From Sphingomonas sp. LHG3406-1 (GTDB taxonomy: Bacteria > Pseudomonadota > Alphaproteobacteria > Sphingomonadales > Sphingomonadaceae): a stretch of DNA of 64,000 nt. The stretch covers positions 1,736,001 through 1,800,000 of the forward strand of contig NZ_CP069128.1 in assembly GCF_029637485.1 (NCBI RefSeq), in the 5' to 3' direction. The notes beneath the pieces are model-generated. The model ran no database searches. It had not been told where the DNA came from and saw only the letters and a program-made list of their open reading frames with translations. Made by a program: the position numbers and the translations under genes. Shown in pieces: positions 45,529 to 54,412 of the stretch (positions are counted from its first letter, which is position 1; every line of letters starts with the position of its first letter).

Positions 45529-45813
45529 TCAGTCGCAGCGGCGGCTTTCCTTGAACTCGCCGGTTGCGCTCTTCTCGCGGATGACGATGCAATTGCCCTG
45601 CTTGCTCTCTTCGCGCCAGCTGCCGTCCGCGTTCCTGACGCGGTTCGACGGCTTGGGAACGCGCTGGCCGTTGCAGATCATGTAGTTCATGCCCGGCGGC
45701 GAGACGCAGCCCGGATTGGACGACTGGGCCGCCGCCGAATCCGGCACGGCCGCAAGCCCAATCCCGGCCGCGGCAATCGCGGTGGCAATGGTGGTACGGA
45801 CGAACATGCGCAT
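45529..45813 (-). CDS. Small exported hypothetical protein
   Basis: A 94-residue protein with a signal peptide (MRMFVRTTIATAIAAAGIGLAAVPDSAAAQ) and a short mature part with four cysteines (PGCVSPPGMNYMICNGQ, GNCIVI, RRCD at the end). It resembles the many small secreted proteins of sphingomonads but I cannot name a family. It starts 36 bases after the L36 terminator and so has its own promoter. Confidence 0.75.
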   Translation of the reverse strand: MRMFVRTTIATAIAAAGIGLAAVPDSAAAQSSNPGCVSPPGMNYMICNGQRVPKPSNRVRNADGSWREESKQGNCIVIREKSATGEFKESRRCD

Positions 45814-45848
45814 CGAATCGGCTCCTCTAGGGAGCCCGATATAGGAAA

Positions 45849-45881
45849 AGCGACCTGAACCGTCGATGACGGCAGGCCGCT
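45849..45881. terminator. Bidirectional hairpin terminator after the L36 gene
   Basis: A nested stem: AGCG-A-CCTG outer arm, perfect inner arm CCGTC-GAT-GACGG, closing CAGG-C-CGCT, with one mismatch. CTTTTTT follows on the plus strand and TTTTCC on the minus strand. A further CCGGCC-GGTTAA-GGCCGG hairpin lies just after the L36 stop (45904-45921). Confidence 0.75.
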
Positions 45882-45926
45882 CTTTTTTGCCGATGGGTTG
45901 AGCCGGCCGGTTAAGGCCGGTTCAGC

Positions 45927-46052
45927 TCAGCCCTGGCGCGCCTTGAAGCGGCGGTTCGTCTTGTTGATGACGTAGGTCCGGCCGCGACGACGGATCACGC
46001 GGCAATCCCGGTGGCGATCCTTGAGGCTCTTGAGCGAATTGCGAATCTTCAT
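45927..46052 (-). CDS. rpmJ: 50S ribosomal protein L36 (41-residue type)
   Basis: A 41-residue basic protein, [18 protein letters not shown] followed by [23 protein letters not shown]. This is the longer L36 (YkgO-like) form, which keeps only one cysteine and so lacks the zinc site of the 37-residue L36. This form is the normal one in most alphaproteobacteria. Expected near the central protuberance side of the large subunit. Confidence 0.96.
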   Translation of the reverse strand: MKIRNSLKSLKDRHRDCRVIRRRGRTYVINKTNRRFKARQG

Positions 46053-46158
46053 GGCGGGTGGACCCGTCTCTCTAATCTTGGTTGTCAGCTGACGCCCCGG
46101 AAGGCTTGCGGTGCGCCCCTATGGGAGGCGCCCCGCAGAGTCAAGGTTGGCGGGCGCC

Positions 46159-47790
46159 TCAGCGGCTGAGCTTGGGCTGGTTGGCGCCGAAGCTCCTGCC
46201 GAAATAGCTGTCGGCATACCAGCGCGGCCGCTCGGCCGCGTCGGCGAGCTGCCGGGCGATGCGGTAGTTGAGCTCGCCGAAGCGCGCGCCCGCCTGCCAG
46301 TCGATCCCCTGCTTCACGTCGTCGCACGGCGAATGGTAGCAGCCGCCGCCGAGGAACTTCTTCCACTGCGCCTCGCCTCCATTGGCATAGCCGGTCATCA
46401 GGAAGACGCTGGGCACGCCGCGGGTGACGAAGCGGTAATGGTCGGAACGGACGAACAGGCCCTGTTCCGGCATCGGGTCGGCCGAGGCGGTCACCTGCAT
46501 CGAGCGGCCGGCGGCATCGACGGCCTGGACGATGTTGCTGTGCTCCGCGCCGAACGGGATCACGTCCTGGAACGGATAGAGCAGCAAGGGCATGTCGAGG
46601 TTCACCAGCGCCGCGATCTGCTGCAGCGGCACCGTCGGCTTGGTCGCATAATAGTCCGCGCCGACCAGCCCGAGCTCCTCGCCGGTGACGGCCAGGAACA
46701 TGAGGGTGCGGCGCGAAGGCTTGCCGGAAGTGACGAACGCCCGGGCCGTCTCGATCATGGTGGCGACGCCGCTGGCATTGTCGAGCGTGCCATTGTTGAT
46801 CGCATCATCGCCCGCCTTGGCGTTCTTGCGGACGCCGATGTGGTCGAGGTGGCCCATCAGCGCGACATGCTCGGCGGCGAGCTTCGGATCGCTCCCGGGC
46901 AGCAGGCCGATCACCTGCGGGCTGGTGAAGTCGCTCCATTCGCTCGTCGCGCGGACCGTGAGCCGCCCGGTCAGCGGGAATCCCTTGGGCGAGCGGCCTT
47001 CGCGCGCTTCGGCCTGGACCGCGGCGAGGTTCTGGCGGGCGCCGGCGAACAGCCGCTCGGCGGTCGCCTGGGTGAGGGACATCCTCAGCAGGCCAGAGGC
47101 GGCCCCCTGCCCGCTGCCGCCCTTGCCGTCCGCCCAGCTGGTGAGCGGACGCGCGGCGATCACCGACGGCGGCGCCCAGGCACTGGCAGCGGCGTTGGTC
47201 GGAATCTCGAGAAAGCCGACGGCGCCACGCGCGGCCGCCATCTGCGCCTTGACCGAGCCGATGTGCGAGGCGACGTCGGACCGCAGCCCCTTGGGCGCCC
47301 CCCCGAGCGCGACGACGATCTTCCCCTTCGCGTTGACGCCTGCGTAATCGTTGATGCCGAGCACCGGATCGGCGATGCCGAAGCCGACGAACACGAAATC
47401 GGCCGCCACGTCGGTCTGCTTGTTGACCAGGTTCGGCCGGATGGCGATGTCGACGCCCTGCTGGAGCGTGACCGCGGCGCCCTTGGCGGCGAAGCTGACG
47501 CTCGGCGTTCCGGAAATGGTCGCGCGGCGGAACGGCACCTGCTGGTACCAGCTGCCATTCTCGCCGCCGGGCTTCAGGCCGAGGGACTGAAACTGGCTGA
47601 CGACATAGCCGGCGGCGATCTCATGGCCGCGGCTCCCGGTATCGCGCCCCTCGAGGAGGTCGCTCGACAGGAACTCGACATGGGCGCGCACCCGGTCGGC
47701 CGCCGACGCCTGGGCAATGGTGTCGGAAGGCTGGGCGGCGCCGATCAGCGCGAAGGCGAGCGGCAGGGCGGCGAACGTGGTCAGGCGCAA
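46159..47790 (-). CDS. Exported M28 family metallopeptidase with PA domain
   Basis: A 543-residue secreted aminopeptidase-like protein. A signal peptide (MRLTTFAALPLAFALIGAAQ) is followed by VRAHVEFLSSDLLEGRDTGSRG, a protease-associated insert (about 130-290) and the two-zinc catalytic part with GHLDHIG, NNGTLDNASG, AVTGEELGLVGA, LVNLDMP and, late, CYHSPCDD. It should release N-terminal residues from peptides in the periplasm or outside. The start is TTG with GAGGA seven bases upstream, just behind galE, so the two are probably co-transcribed. Confidence 0.92.
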   Translation of the reverse strand: MRLTTFAALPLAFALIGAAQPSDTIAQASAADRVRAHVEFLSSDLLEGRDTGSRGHEIAAGYVVSQFQSLGLKPGGENGSWYQQVPFRRATISGTPSVSFAAKGAAVTLQQGVDIAIRPNLVNKQTDVAADFVFVGFGIADPVLGINDYAGVNAKGKIVVALGGAPKGLRSDVASHIGSVKAQMAAARGAVGFLEIPTNAAASAWAPPSVIAARPLTSWADGKGGSGQGAASGLLRMSLTQATAERLFAGARQNLAAVQAEAREGRSPKGFPLTGRLTVRATSEWSDFTSPQVIGLLPGSDPKLAAEHVALMGHLDHIGVRKNAKAGDDAINNGTLDNASGVATMIETARAFVTSGKPSRRTLMFLAVTGEELGLVGADYYATKPTVPLQQIAALVNLDMPLLLYPFQDVIPFGAEHSNIVQAVDAAGRSMQVTASADPMPEQGLFVRSDHYRFVTRGVPSVFLMTGYANGGEAQWKKFLGGGCYHSPCDDVKQGIDWQAGARFGELNYRIARQLADAAERPRWYADSYFGRSFGANQPKLSR

Positions 47791-47800
47791 GCTAATGTCC

Positions 47801-48790
47801 TCAGGCGTACAGGCGGCGTTCCCAGTCGAGCGCGCTCTGGATGATGGTGTCGGTATCGGCGAAGCGCGGTGCCCAGCCCAGCCGTTCGACCAAGCGGCGG
47901 TTGGAGGCGACGAGTTGCGGTGGATCGCCCGCGCGGCGCGGTCCCATCACCCGCGGCACCGGCGCGCCGTTCACCCGGTCGAGCGCATCCAGCATCTCGA
48001 GGACCGACGTGCCCCGGCCATAACCGCAGTTGAGGGTGAAGCTCTCCGACGGGCTGGCGATCAGGCTTTCCAGCGCCAGCACGTGCGCGCTGGCGAGGTC
48101 CGACACGTGGATATAGTCCCGAATGCAGGTGCCGTCCGGCGTCGGATAATCGGTTCCGAACACGTTGACATGGGGGCGCTTGCCTACCGCCGCCTCGCAG
48201 GCGACCTTCAGCAGGTGGGTCGCCCCCTTGCCGACCTGGCCCGAGCGGCCCTGCGGATCGGCGCCGGCGACGTTGAAGTAGCGCAGCGCGCCATAGTTGA
48301 AGGCACCGGTCGCGGCGATGTCGCGGAGCATCTGCTCGGTCATCAGCTTCGACCAGCCATAGGGGTTGATCGGGCGGGTCGGCGTGTCCTCGTCGATCGG
48401 AACCGTGTCGGGAGCGCCATAGGTCGCGGCAGTCGAGGAGAAGAGGATGTGGCGGACACCGGCCGTCATCGCCGCGCCGACCAGCGCATGGCTCGCGACC
48501 GTGTTGTTGCGATAATAGAAATGCGGATCGGAGACGCTCTCCGGCACCACGATCGACCCGGCAAAGTGCATGATCGCGCCGATGTTGCGCTCGGCCAAGA
48601 CCCGCGCCATCGCCGCGCCGTCACCGACGTCGACCTCGACCAGCTCCACCCCGTCCGGAACCGCCTCGCGGCGGCCGTTGGAAAGATTGTCGGCGACGAC
48701 GACCCGCCAGCCGGCATCGTGGAGGGCGAGGACGGCGTGGCTGCCGATGTAACCGGCACCGCCGGTGACGAGAACTGGAGGCTTGCTCAT
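47801..48790 (-). CDS. galE: UDP-glucose 4-epimerase
   Basis: A 329-residue extended SDR enzyme interconverting UDP-glucose and UDP-galactose. The NAD motif VTGGAGYIGSHAVLAL, the catalytic Ser-Ser-Thr (FSSTAATYG) and the YGWSK pair (PYGWSKLMTEQ), and GTCIRDYIHVSDLA are all typical. It supplies sugar nucleotides for surface polysaccharides. The ATG at 48790 is preferred; an in-frame GTG at 48814 would add eight residues. No other sugar genes lie beside it. Confidence 0.95.
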   Translation of the reverse strand: MSKPPVLVTGGAGYIGSHAVLALHDAGWRVVVADNLSNGRREAVPDGVELVEVDVGDGAAMARVLAERNIGAIMHFAGSIVVPESVSDPHFYYRNNTVASHALVGAAMTAGVRHILFSSTAATYGAPDTVPIDEDTPTRPINPYGWSKLMTEQMLRDIAATGAFNYGALRYFNVAGADPQGRSGQVGKGATHLLKVACEAAVGKRPHVNVFGTDYPTPDGTCIRDYIHVSDLASAHVLALESLIASPSESFTLNCGYGRGTSVLEMLDALDRVNGAPVPRVMGPRRAGDPPQLVASNRRLVERLGWAPRFADTDTIIQSALDWERRLYA

Positions 48791-48888
48791 GGTTAAGGCC
48801 GCTAGCCGCGTCACCGCGCGATGGAAAGGGCGGCGGGTGTCCTTGCTCCGACGCCTTGGTCGCGAGTGCCGTCAGGCGGGCCCGCCGG

Positions 48889-49284
48889 TCAGTTGACGCG
48901 CGTCCAGACCTGCGTCTTGCAGATGACGCCGGCAACGCAGCCGGTGACGCTCATCCGGTCGCGCGACTGCATGGTCACGGTGCTGCCGACCTTGGACCGG
49001 ACCTTGGGGACATAGACCTGGCCCTTCCAGCGGCCGGGGCCGGCCGGCTTGAGGCCAGTCAACATCTGCTCGCCTTCGAGCTGGTCGACGCCGTTCCGGG
49101 CCGCCTTGGCCTGCTGCTTGGCGCTGGCCTTGACGACCTTGCCGCACCAGCTGCTGCCGCAGGAGGCAATTTGCACCACGACCGACTTCTTGGGATTGGC
49201 CCACAAGCCCTCGATCGGGCTTTGCGCGGCAGCCGGGGCCGCGACGAGCAACAGGCTCGCACCGAGGAGAATGAGGTTTCGCAT
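48889..49284 (-). CDS. DUF2147 domain exported protein
   Basis: A 131-residue protein with a signal peptide (MRNLILLGASLLLVAAPAAAQ) and a DUF2147 lipocalin-like domain. It begins PIEGLWANPKKSVVVQIASCG and contains LKPAGPGRWKGQVYVPK and the late MSVTGCVAGVICKTQVWTRV. Function is unknown for the family; it is periplasmic. It has four cysteines that could pair. Confidence 0.9.
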   Translation of the reverse strand: MRNLILLGASLLLVAAPAAAQSPIEGLWANPKKSVVVQIASCGSSWCGKVVKASAKQQAKAARNGVDQLEGEQMLTGLKPAGPGRWKGQVYVPKVRSKVGSTVTMQSRDRMSVTGCVAGVICKTQVWTRVN

Positions 49285-49357
49285 AACGTTCTTATAGCAT
49301 CCGCGGCTTGCGCTAACCTTGCCGAAGCATGGCGGGAATGTGGCAGGCGACGCCCGG

Positions 49358-52300
49358 TCAGTGCGTCGGGCAGTTGATGATCCGTGCCTTGGGGATGATC
49401 TCGGCCTCCCGCGGGTGGCGGGCCATGGGTGGGCGGCTGGGACCGGCGCCGTCGCCGCGGCCGACCCGGGGATCGAGCGCCTGGCCGTCGCTCAATGTCC
49501 GCAGCCGCCAGCTTTCGTCTTCCAGCCGGCTGGCGATCAGGTGGCAGACCGCCTCGTCATGCTGGACGATGCCGTGGACGACCATCAGCCGTGCGCCCAT
49601 CACCACCTTGCGCTGCGCGGCGAAGGCATCGGGCCAGACGACGAGATTGGCGGTGCCTGTCTCGTCCTCGAGGGTGATGAAGCAGACGCCCTTGGCGCTG
49701 CCCGGCCGCTGCCGGATGAGGACCAGCCCGGCGAGGCTGACCCGTCTGCCATAGCGGATGTCGCGCAGGTCCGCGGCACGGACGAAGCCCTGGGCCGCAT
49801 AATGGTCGCGCAGGAACTGCATCGGATGCGCCTTCAGGCTGAGGCGCAAGGTCTGGTAATCGCTGACCACATGCTCTGCGAGCGGCATGGTGGGGAGGAC
49901 GGCCTTCTCCCTTTCCTCGCCTTCATCCCGCGCCCGGGCGGCGGCGAAGAGGGGGAGTTCGGGCGAGGGCCGGAGAGCGCGGGCGTCCCACAGGGCTTGC
50001 CGGCGGTCGAGTCCGATCGAGCGGAAGCAGTCGGCCTCGGCGAGGCGGACGACGGCATGGGGCGGAACTCCGCCGCGGCGGTGCAGGTCTTCCACCGTGG
50101 CATAAGGGACGGCGGCGACGAGGCGCGCGGCATCCATGGCGCGGAGGCCCTCGACCTGGCGGAGGCCGAGGCGGAGGGCGACTTCTCCCCTCCCGCTTGC
50201 GGGAGGGGTCGGGGGAGGGCCTGTGCGAGGAGCATTTGACACGCCCTCCCCTCCGCGCTTCGCGCTCCTCCCCTCCCGCAAGCGGGAAGGGATGTGCTCC
50301 AGTGAACAATCCCAGCCGCTCTCGTTCACGTCCACCGGCAGCACCGTCACGCCATGCGCTTGCGCGTCCTTCACGATCTGGGCGGGCGCATAGAAACCCA
50401 TCGGCTGCGAATTGAGCAGTGCCGCCGCGAAGGCCGCCGGATAGCGCCAGCGCAGCCAGCTCGAGACATAGACGAGGTGGGCGAAGCTGGCCGCGTGGCT
50501 TTCGGGAAAGCCATATTCGCCGAAGCCGCGGATCTGGTGGAAGCAGCGTGTCGCGAACTCGCGCTCGTAGCCGCGCGTCACCATGCGTTCGACCATCTTG
50601 TCCTGGAGGAGGTCGATGGTGCCGCGGCTGCGGAAGGTGGCCATGGCCTTCCTCAGCTGGTTGGCCTCGGCCGAGCTGAACCGCGCGGCGTCGAGCGCGA
50701 TCTTCATCGCCTGCTCCTGGAACACCGGCACGCCGAGCGTGCGCTTGAGGATCCGCTCCAGCTCGTCGGGCGGGCCATGGTCCGGCGAAGGCCGGGGATA
50801 GACCACCGCCTCCTTGCCCTGCCGGCGCTTGAGATAGGGGTGGACCATGTCGCCCTGGATCGGTCCCGGACGGACGATCGCCACTTCGATGACCAGGTCG
50901 TAGAAGCAGCGGGGCCGGAGCCGTGGCAGCATGTTCATCTGCGCCCGGCTTTCGATCTGGAAGACGCCGAGCGAATCGCCCTTGCACAGCATGTCGTAGA
51001 CTTGGCTCTCCTCGCGCGGGACGGTGGCGAGTTCCCATGTGTCGCCGTGCACCTCCTCGATCAGCTGGAAGCATTTGCGGATGCAGGTCAGCATGCCGAG
51101 CGCAAGCACGTCGATCTTGAGGATTCCGAGGTCCTCGATGTCGTCCTTGTCCCATTCGATGAAGGTGCGGTCGGGCATGGCGCCATTGCCGATCGGCACC
51201 GTCTCGATCAGCGGCCGCTCGGTCAGGATGAAGCCGCCGACATGCTGGGAAAGGTGGCGCGGCATGCCGATCAATTGTTCGGCGAGCCGGATGGTCCGGG
51301 CGAGGTGGGGATCGGAGAGGTCGAGCCCGGCTTCCCTGACGTGGGTCTCGGTGACGTCCTCGCCCCAGCCCCAGATGGTGCCGGCGATGGCCGCGCAAAT
51401 GTCCTCGGAAAGGCCCATCACCTTGCCCACCTCCCGGATGGCCGAGCGCGGACGATAGTGGATCACGGTCGCGCACAGCCCCGCGCGGTCGCGGCCGTAC
51501 TTCTCGTAGATGTGCTGGATCACCTCTTCGCGCCGCTCATGCTCGAAATCGACGTCGATGTCGGGCGGCTCGCGGCGTTCTTCGGAGATGAAGCGCTCGA
51601 ACAGGAGGTCGGTGGAGGACGGATCGACCGCGGTGATGGCGAGGCAGTAGCAGACCGCGCTGTTCGCCGCCGACCCGCGGCCCTGGCAGAGGATCGGCGG
51701 CTCGCACGAGCGGGCGAAGGCGACGATGCTGTGGACGGTGAGGAAGTAGCGGGCGAAGTCGAGCTTCTCGATCAGCCGGAGTTCGTGGTCGATCTGCCGG
51801 ACCACCCTGTCGGGCACGCCGTCCGGATAGCGCTCCTTCGCGCCTTCCCAGGTGAGGTGGACCAGTTGCTCCTGCGGGGTGCGTCCCTCGGGCACGCTTT
51901 CGCGCGGATATTCGTAGCGGAGCTCGTCGAGGCTGAAGTCGAGGCTGTCGGCGAACGCGCGGGTGGCCCGGATCGCATGCGGCCAGCGGGCGAACAGCCG
52001 CGCCATCTCCTCCGGCCCCTTGAGGTGCCGCTCGGCATTGGCGTGGAGGCGGTAGCCGGCTTCGGCCAGCGTCACCTTCTCGCGGATGCAGGTGACGATA
52101 TCCTGCAGCGGCCGCTTCTCGGGTGCGTGATAATGGACGTCGTTGGAAGCAAGGATGGTCCCGCCGATGCCCCGCGCCATGCGGTCGAGCCGCTCGATGC
52201 GGGCGAGGTCGTCGCCCCGATAGAGATGCGTTGCGGCGATGTGGCGGAGGTCGGGGATGGCGGCGAGAATCCGCGGCAGCCGGGCCTCGAACGCGTCGAG

Positions 52301-52867
52301 GTCCTCGCCCGGCCAGGCGATGAAGGCGATCCCCTCGCGATGGTCGGCGACATCGTCGAGCGACAGGTCGCACGCGCCCTTGACCGCCCGGCCCTGGCCG
52401 AGGCTGAGCAAGCGGGCGAGGCGGGCATAGCCTTCGCGGTCGACGGGATAGGCGAGGAGTTCGATCTCTTCCTCTCCCCTTCCGCTTGCGGGCGGGGCTG
52501 GGGGAGTGCCTGCCACCAGTCGCAACAAGCCCTCCCCGTCGCCACTCCTCGGCTCTTCCTCCTCCGCGCGTGGACAGGGGGAGTCGTGCACCACCAGCCG
52601 GCACCCGATCAGCGGCCTGAGTCCGGCCGTCCTGGCATTGGTGTGGATCCTGACCACGCCGGCCAGCGTGTTGCGGTCGGCCACTCCGATCGCGTCCATG
52701 CCGAGGTCCATGACGGCCGGGATCAGTTCGAGCGCGTCGGACACGCCGCGGAGGAAGGAAAAAGGGGTGGCGATGCCAAGCTCGACGAATGGCGCCCTGG
52801 GGATGGGCGCGAGCGGGCCGCCGCTCCGCTCCAGCCGGCGGCGGGCATAGCCTTCCTGTTCAGGCAT
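49358..52867 (-). CDS. dnaE2: Error-prone DNA polymerase III alpha subunit DnaE2
   Basis: The 1169-residue polymerase of the SOS mutasome extends past lesions with ImuB. An N-terminal PHP domain (FVELGIATPFSFLRGVSDA onward) is followed by the C-family polymerase core with the catalytic aspartates in PDIDVDFEHERREE and by GFGEYGFPESHAASFAHLVY. An OB-fold region near the C-terminus contains VSLAGLVLIRQRPGSAKG. Two segments, about residues 96-133 and a 40-residue stretch in the C-terminal third, are translations of palindromic repeats and make it longer than usual. It lies nine bases after imuB. Confidence 0.95.
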   Translation of the reverse strand: MPEQEGYARRRLERSGGPLAPIPRAPFVELGIATPFSFLRGVSDALELIPAVMDLGMDAIGVADRNTLAGVVRIHTNARTAGLRPLIGCRLVVHDSPCPRAEEEEPRSGDGEGLLRLVAGTPPAPPASGRGEEEIELLAYPVDREGYARLARLLSLGQGRAVKGACDLSLDDVADHREGIAFIAWPGEDLDAFEARLPRILAAIPDLRHIAATHLYRGDDLARIERLDRMARGIGGTILASNDVHYHAPEKRPLQDIVTCIREKVTLAEAGYRLHANAERHLKGPEEMARLFARWPHAIRATRAFADSLDFSLDELRYEYPRESVPEGRTPQEQLVHLTWEGAKERYPDGVPDRVVRQIDHELRLIEKLDFARYFLTVHSIVAFARSCEPPILCQGRGSAANSAVCYCLAITAVDPSSTDLLFERFISEERREPPDIDVDFEHERREEVIQHIYEKYGRDRAGLCATVIHYRPRSAIREVGKVMGLSEDICAAIAGTIWGWGEDVTETHVREAGLDLSDPHLARTIRLAEQLIGMPRHLSQHVGGFILTERPLIETVPIGNGAMPDRTFIEWDKDDIEDLGILKIDVLALGMLTCIRKCFQLIEEVHGDTWELATVPREESQVYDMLCKGDSLGVFQIESRAQMNMLPRLRPRCFYDLVIEVAIVRPGPIQGDMVHPYLKRRQGKEAVVYPRPSPDHGPPDELERILKRTLGVPVFQEQAMKIALDAARFSSAEANQLRKAMATFRSRGTIDLLQDKMVERMVTRGYEREFATRCFHQIRGFGEYGFPESHAASFAHLVYVSSWLRWRYPAAFAAALLNSQPMGFYAPAQIVKDAQAHGVTVLPVDVNESGWDCSLEHIPSRLREGRSAKRGGEGVSNAPRTGPPPTPPASGRGEVALRLGLRQVEGLRAMDAARLVAAVPYATVEDLHRRGGVPPHAVVRLAEADCFRSIGLDRRQALWDARALRPSPELPLFAAARARDEGEEREKAVLPTMPLAEHVVSDYQTLRLSLKAHPMQFLRDHYAAQGFVRAADLRDIRYGRRVSLAGLVLIRQRPGSAKGVCFITLEDETGTANLVVWPDAFAAQRKVVMGARLMVVHGIVQHDEAVCHLIASRLEDESWRLRTLSDGQALDPRVGRGDGAGPSRPPMARHPREAEIIPKARIINCPTH
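50184..50300. repeat. REPIN-like doublet inside dnaE2 (in frame)
   Basis: The left unit has a perfect palindrome CCCCTCCCGC-TT-GCGGGAGGGG (50187-50208). The right unit (50271-50291) is nearly the same sequence in opposite orientation. Between them is a CGCGCTTCGCGC palindrome. The insert encodes about 40 residues rich in Pro, Gly, Arg and Ser (SRLREGRSAKRGGEG and PPPTPPASGRGE) between polymerase segments LPVDVNESGWDCSLE and VALRLGLRQVEGL, without a stop. Confidence 0.8.
52469..52582. repeat. Second REPIN-like element inside dnaE2 (PHP domain)
   Basis: TCTCCCCTTCCGCTTGCGGG and following GGGGCTGGGGGAGTGCC resemble the unit at 50184; a degenerate inverted partner lies at about 52533-52560. It encodes about residues 96-133 (AEEEEPRSGDGEG to TPPAPPASGRGEEE), between GCRLVVHD and IELLAYPVDREGYARL, which are adjacent in ordinary PHP domains. 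Confidence 0.7.
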
Positions 52868-52876
52868 GGTCCCGCC

Positions 52877-54412
52877 TCACGCGAACAGCCCGTGGACGAA
52901 CCACGCCGGCGGGCCGCCGCGACCGTCGCCGACCAGGCCCTGGCGGAAGATCCAGAAGCGGCGGCCTTCGCTGTCCTCGACCTTGTAATAATCGCGCAGC
53001 CGGGCGCTCGACCGCTCGCGCCACCATTCGGGGGAGATCCGCCGCGGGCCCTGGGCCCGGGCGATGTCATGGACCTTGCGCCGCCAGACGAAGCGTCGTG
53101 GCAGGCCTTCGGGCGTGGCATAGATGACGGCGATCTCCTCGGGCGAGTCGAGCAGGCGGGTGGGATCGTCGCCTTCCCGCTTGCGGGAGGGCGTGGCGGG
53201 CAGGGAAGCCGCCACCCCTTCCACCCATCCCGCCGCCCGTTCGGGCACATGGCTCTCCGCCGGTGCCGGCCGCCGCACCTTGCCCGGTCCCAGCCGCACG
53301 CTCAGCCGGTCGACCAAGGCGGCGATGGCGGTGTCGGCGGTGGGCGGCCCGAGCAGGGCCTCCTGCGCGGAATCGAGCCGTTCCCACCAGCGCACCTCAA
53401 GCGCGAAGGCGTCGATGCCGAAGCCCGGATCGATCCCCTGCCGCTCGAGCATGCCCGACAGCAGGCGGTGGAGGTGGCCGGGCTCGCGCGACGGGATGGA
53501 GGTGGCGACCTCCACCTCGCCGAGGCTGCCGTCGACCCGATAGGCGGTCAGCACCAGCTGCCGGGCGCCGAGCTTGCGGGTCTCGAGCTCCCGCGCCAGC
53601 CGGGGGACGAGCTGGCGCAGCGCCTGCTCCAGCGCTTCCGGATGCACCACCGGCTCCTTGATCGGCAGCAGCGCGCGGGGCGGCGGGTCCTCCGGCAGCG
53701 GGGTCAGCGGCTCGGGCTTGCGCCCCAGCGCCCGGTCGAGCGCGTCCAGCGGATGCTCGTCCCTGGGGAATCGCCGGGCGAGCGTCTTGCGCGGCACGCC
53801 GGCAAGGTCGCCGACCTGCTTCAGCCCGAGCCGCACCAGCATGTGGGTGGCGATCGGTGACAGGCGCAGCGCGCCGACGGGGAGCGGGGCGAGGACCCGC
53901 GCCAGCTCCTCCTCATGGACCGGGCGCGGCCGGGGGGCGTAGCGGGCAAGGGCCCAGGCCGCGCCGGCCGTCGGCGCGACCGCCGCCCGCGCGCCGACAC
54001 CCATGGCCTCGAACCGGGCCACCATGTCGCCGAGCAGGCCCTGCTCGCCCCCGAACAGATGGGCGATTCCGCTCACGTCGAGGCGCAGGGCGTCGCTTCC
54101 GTCCACCTCGACCAGCGGCGACCAGCGGCTCGCCCAGCGCGCCGCGGCGCGCAGCCAGGCGGCCTCGCCGGCGACATCGGCCGCTTCCGCTTCCAACGCG
54201 GGATCGAGGGCACGGGCATCGGCGAGCCGGCCGCCGGGCCGCGCCCCGCGCTCCGCCGCGGCCGGCGTCACCGCATGGATCAGCTGGCCGTGGCGGCCCT
54301 CGACGGTGAGGACCAGCGTCCGGGCAAGCGCCGCCTCAGGCGTGCCGCTGCCATTGGCCCAGCGCTCGATCGCCAGGTTCGGCAGCCACAGGGAGCAGAT
54401 CCGGCGCTTCAT
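52877..54412 (-). CDS. imuB: Mutasome protein ImuB (Y-family polymerase-like)
   Basis: A 511-residue inactive Y-family polymerase relative that links ImuA, the sliding clamp and DnaE2. The N-terminus reads CSLWLPNLAIERWANG, where active polymerases have a metal-binding aspartate, so it should not polymerise. The helix-hairpin region (ALRLSPIATHMLVRLGLKQV) and the C-terminal little-finger and ImuB tail (FVWRRKVHDIARAQGPRRI, PEWW, RDYYKVEDSEGRRFWIFR) are typical. About 15 residues (LPATPSRKREGDD) come from a palindromic repeat. It overlaps imuA by 77 bases. Confidence 0.94.
   Translation of the reverse strand: MKRRICSLWLPNLAIERWANGSGTPEAALARTLVLTVEGRHGQLIHAVTPAAAERGARPGGRLADARALDPALEAEAADVAGEAAWLRAAARWASRWSPLVEVDGSDALRLDVSGIAHLFGGEQGLLGDMVARFEAMGVGARAAVAPTAGAAWALARYAPRPRPVHEEELARVLAPLPVGALRLSPIATHMLVRLGLKQVGDLAGVPRKTLARRFPRDEHPLDALDRALGRKPEPLTPLPEDPPPRALLPIKEPVVHPEALEQALRQLVPRLARELETRKLGARQLVLTAYRVDGSLGEVEVATSIPSREPGHLHRLLSGMLERQGIDPGFGIDAFALEVRWWERLDSAQEALLGPPTADTAIAALVDRLSVRLGPGKVRRPAPAESHVPERAAGWVEGVAASLPATPSRKREGDDPTRLLDSPEEIAVIYATPEGLPRRFVWRRKVHDIARAQGPRRISPEWWRERSSARLRDYYKVEDSEGRRFWIFRQGLVGDGRGGPPAWFVHGLFA
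53166..53210. repeat. REP-like palindrome inside imuB (in frame)
   Basis: CCTTCCCGC-TT-GCGGGAGG (53172-53190) plus a GGCGTGGCGGGCAGGG tail matches the core of the dnaE2 elements. It is a single unit. It encodes LPATPSRKREGDD between the ImuB linker and its conserved C-terminal tail. Confidence 0.7.

Noticed and set aside
50354..53860. A plus-strand frame open for 1168 codons opposite dnaE2 and imuB
   Set aside because: Antisense shadow of two well-recognised polymerase genes, with repetitive His/Glu/Ala/Val composition and no domain.
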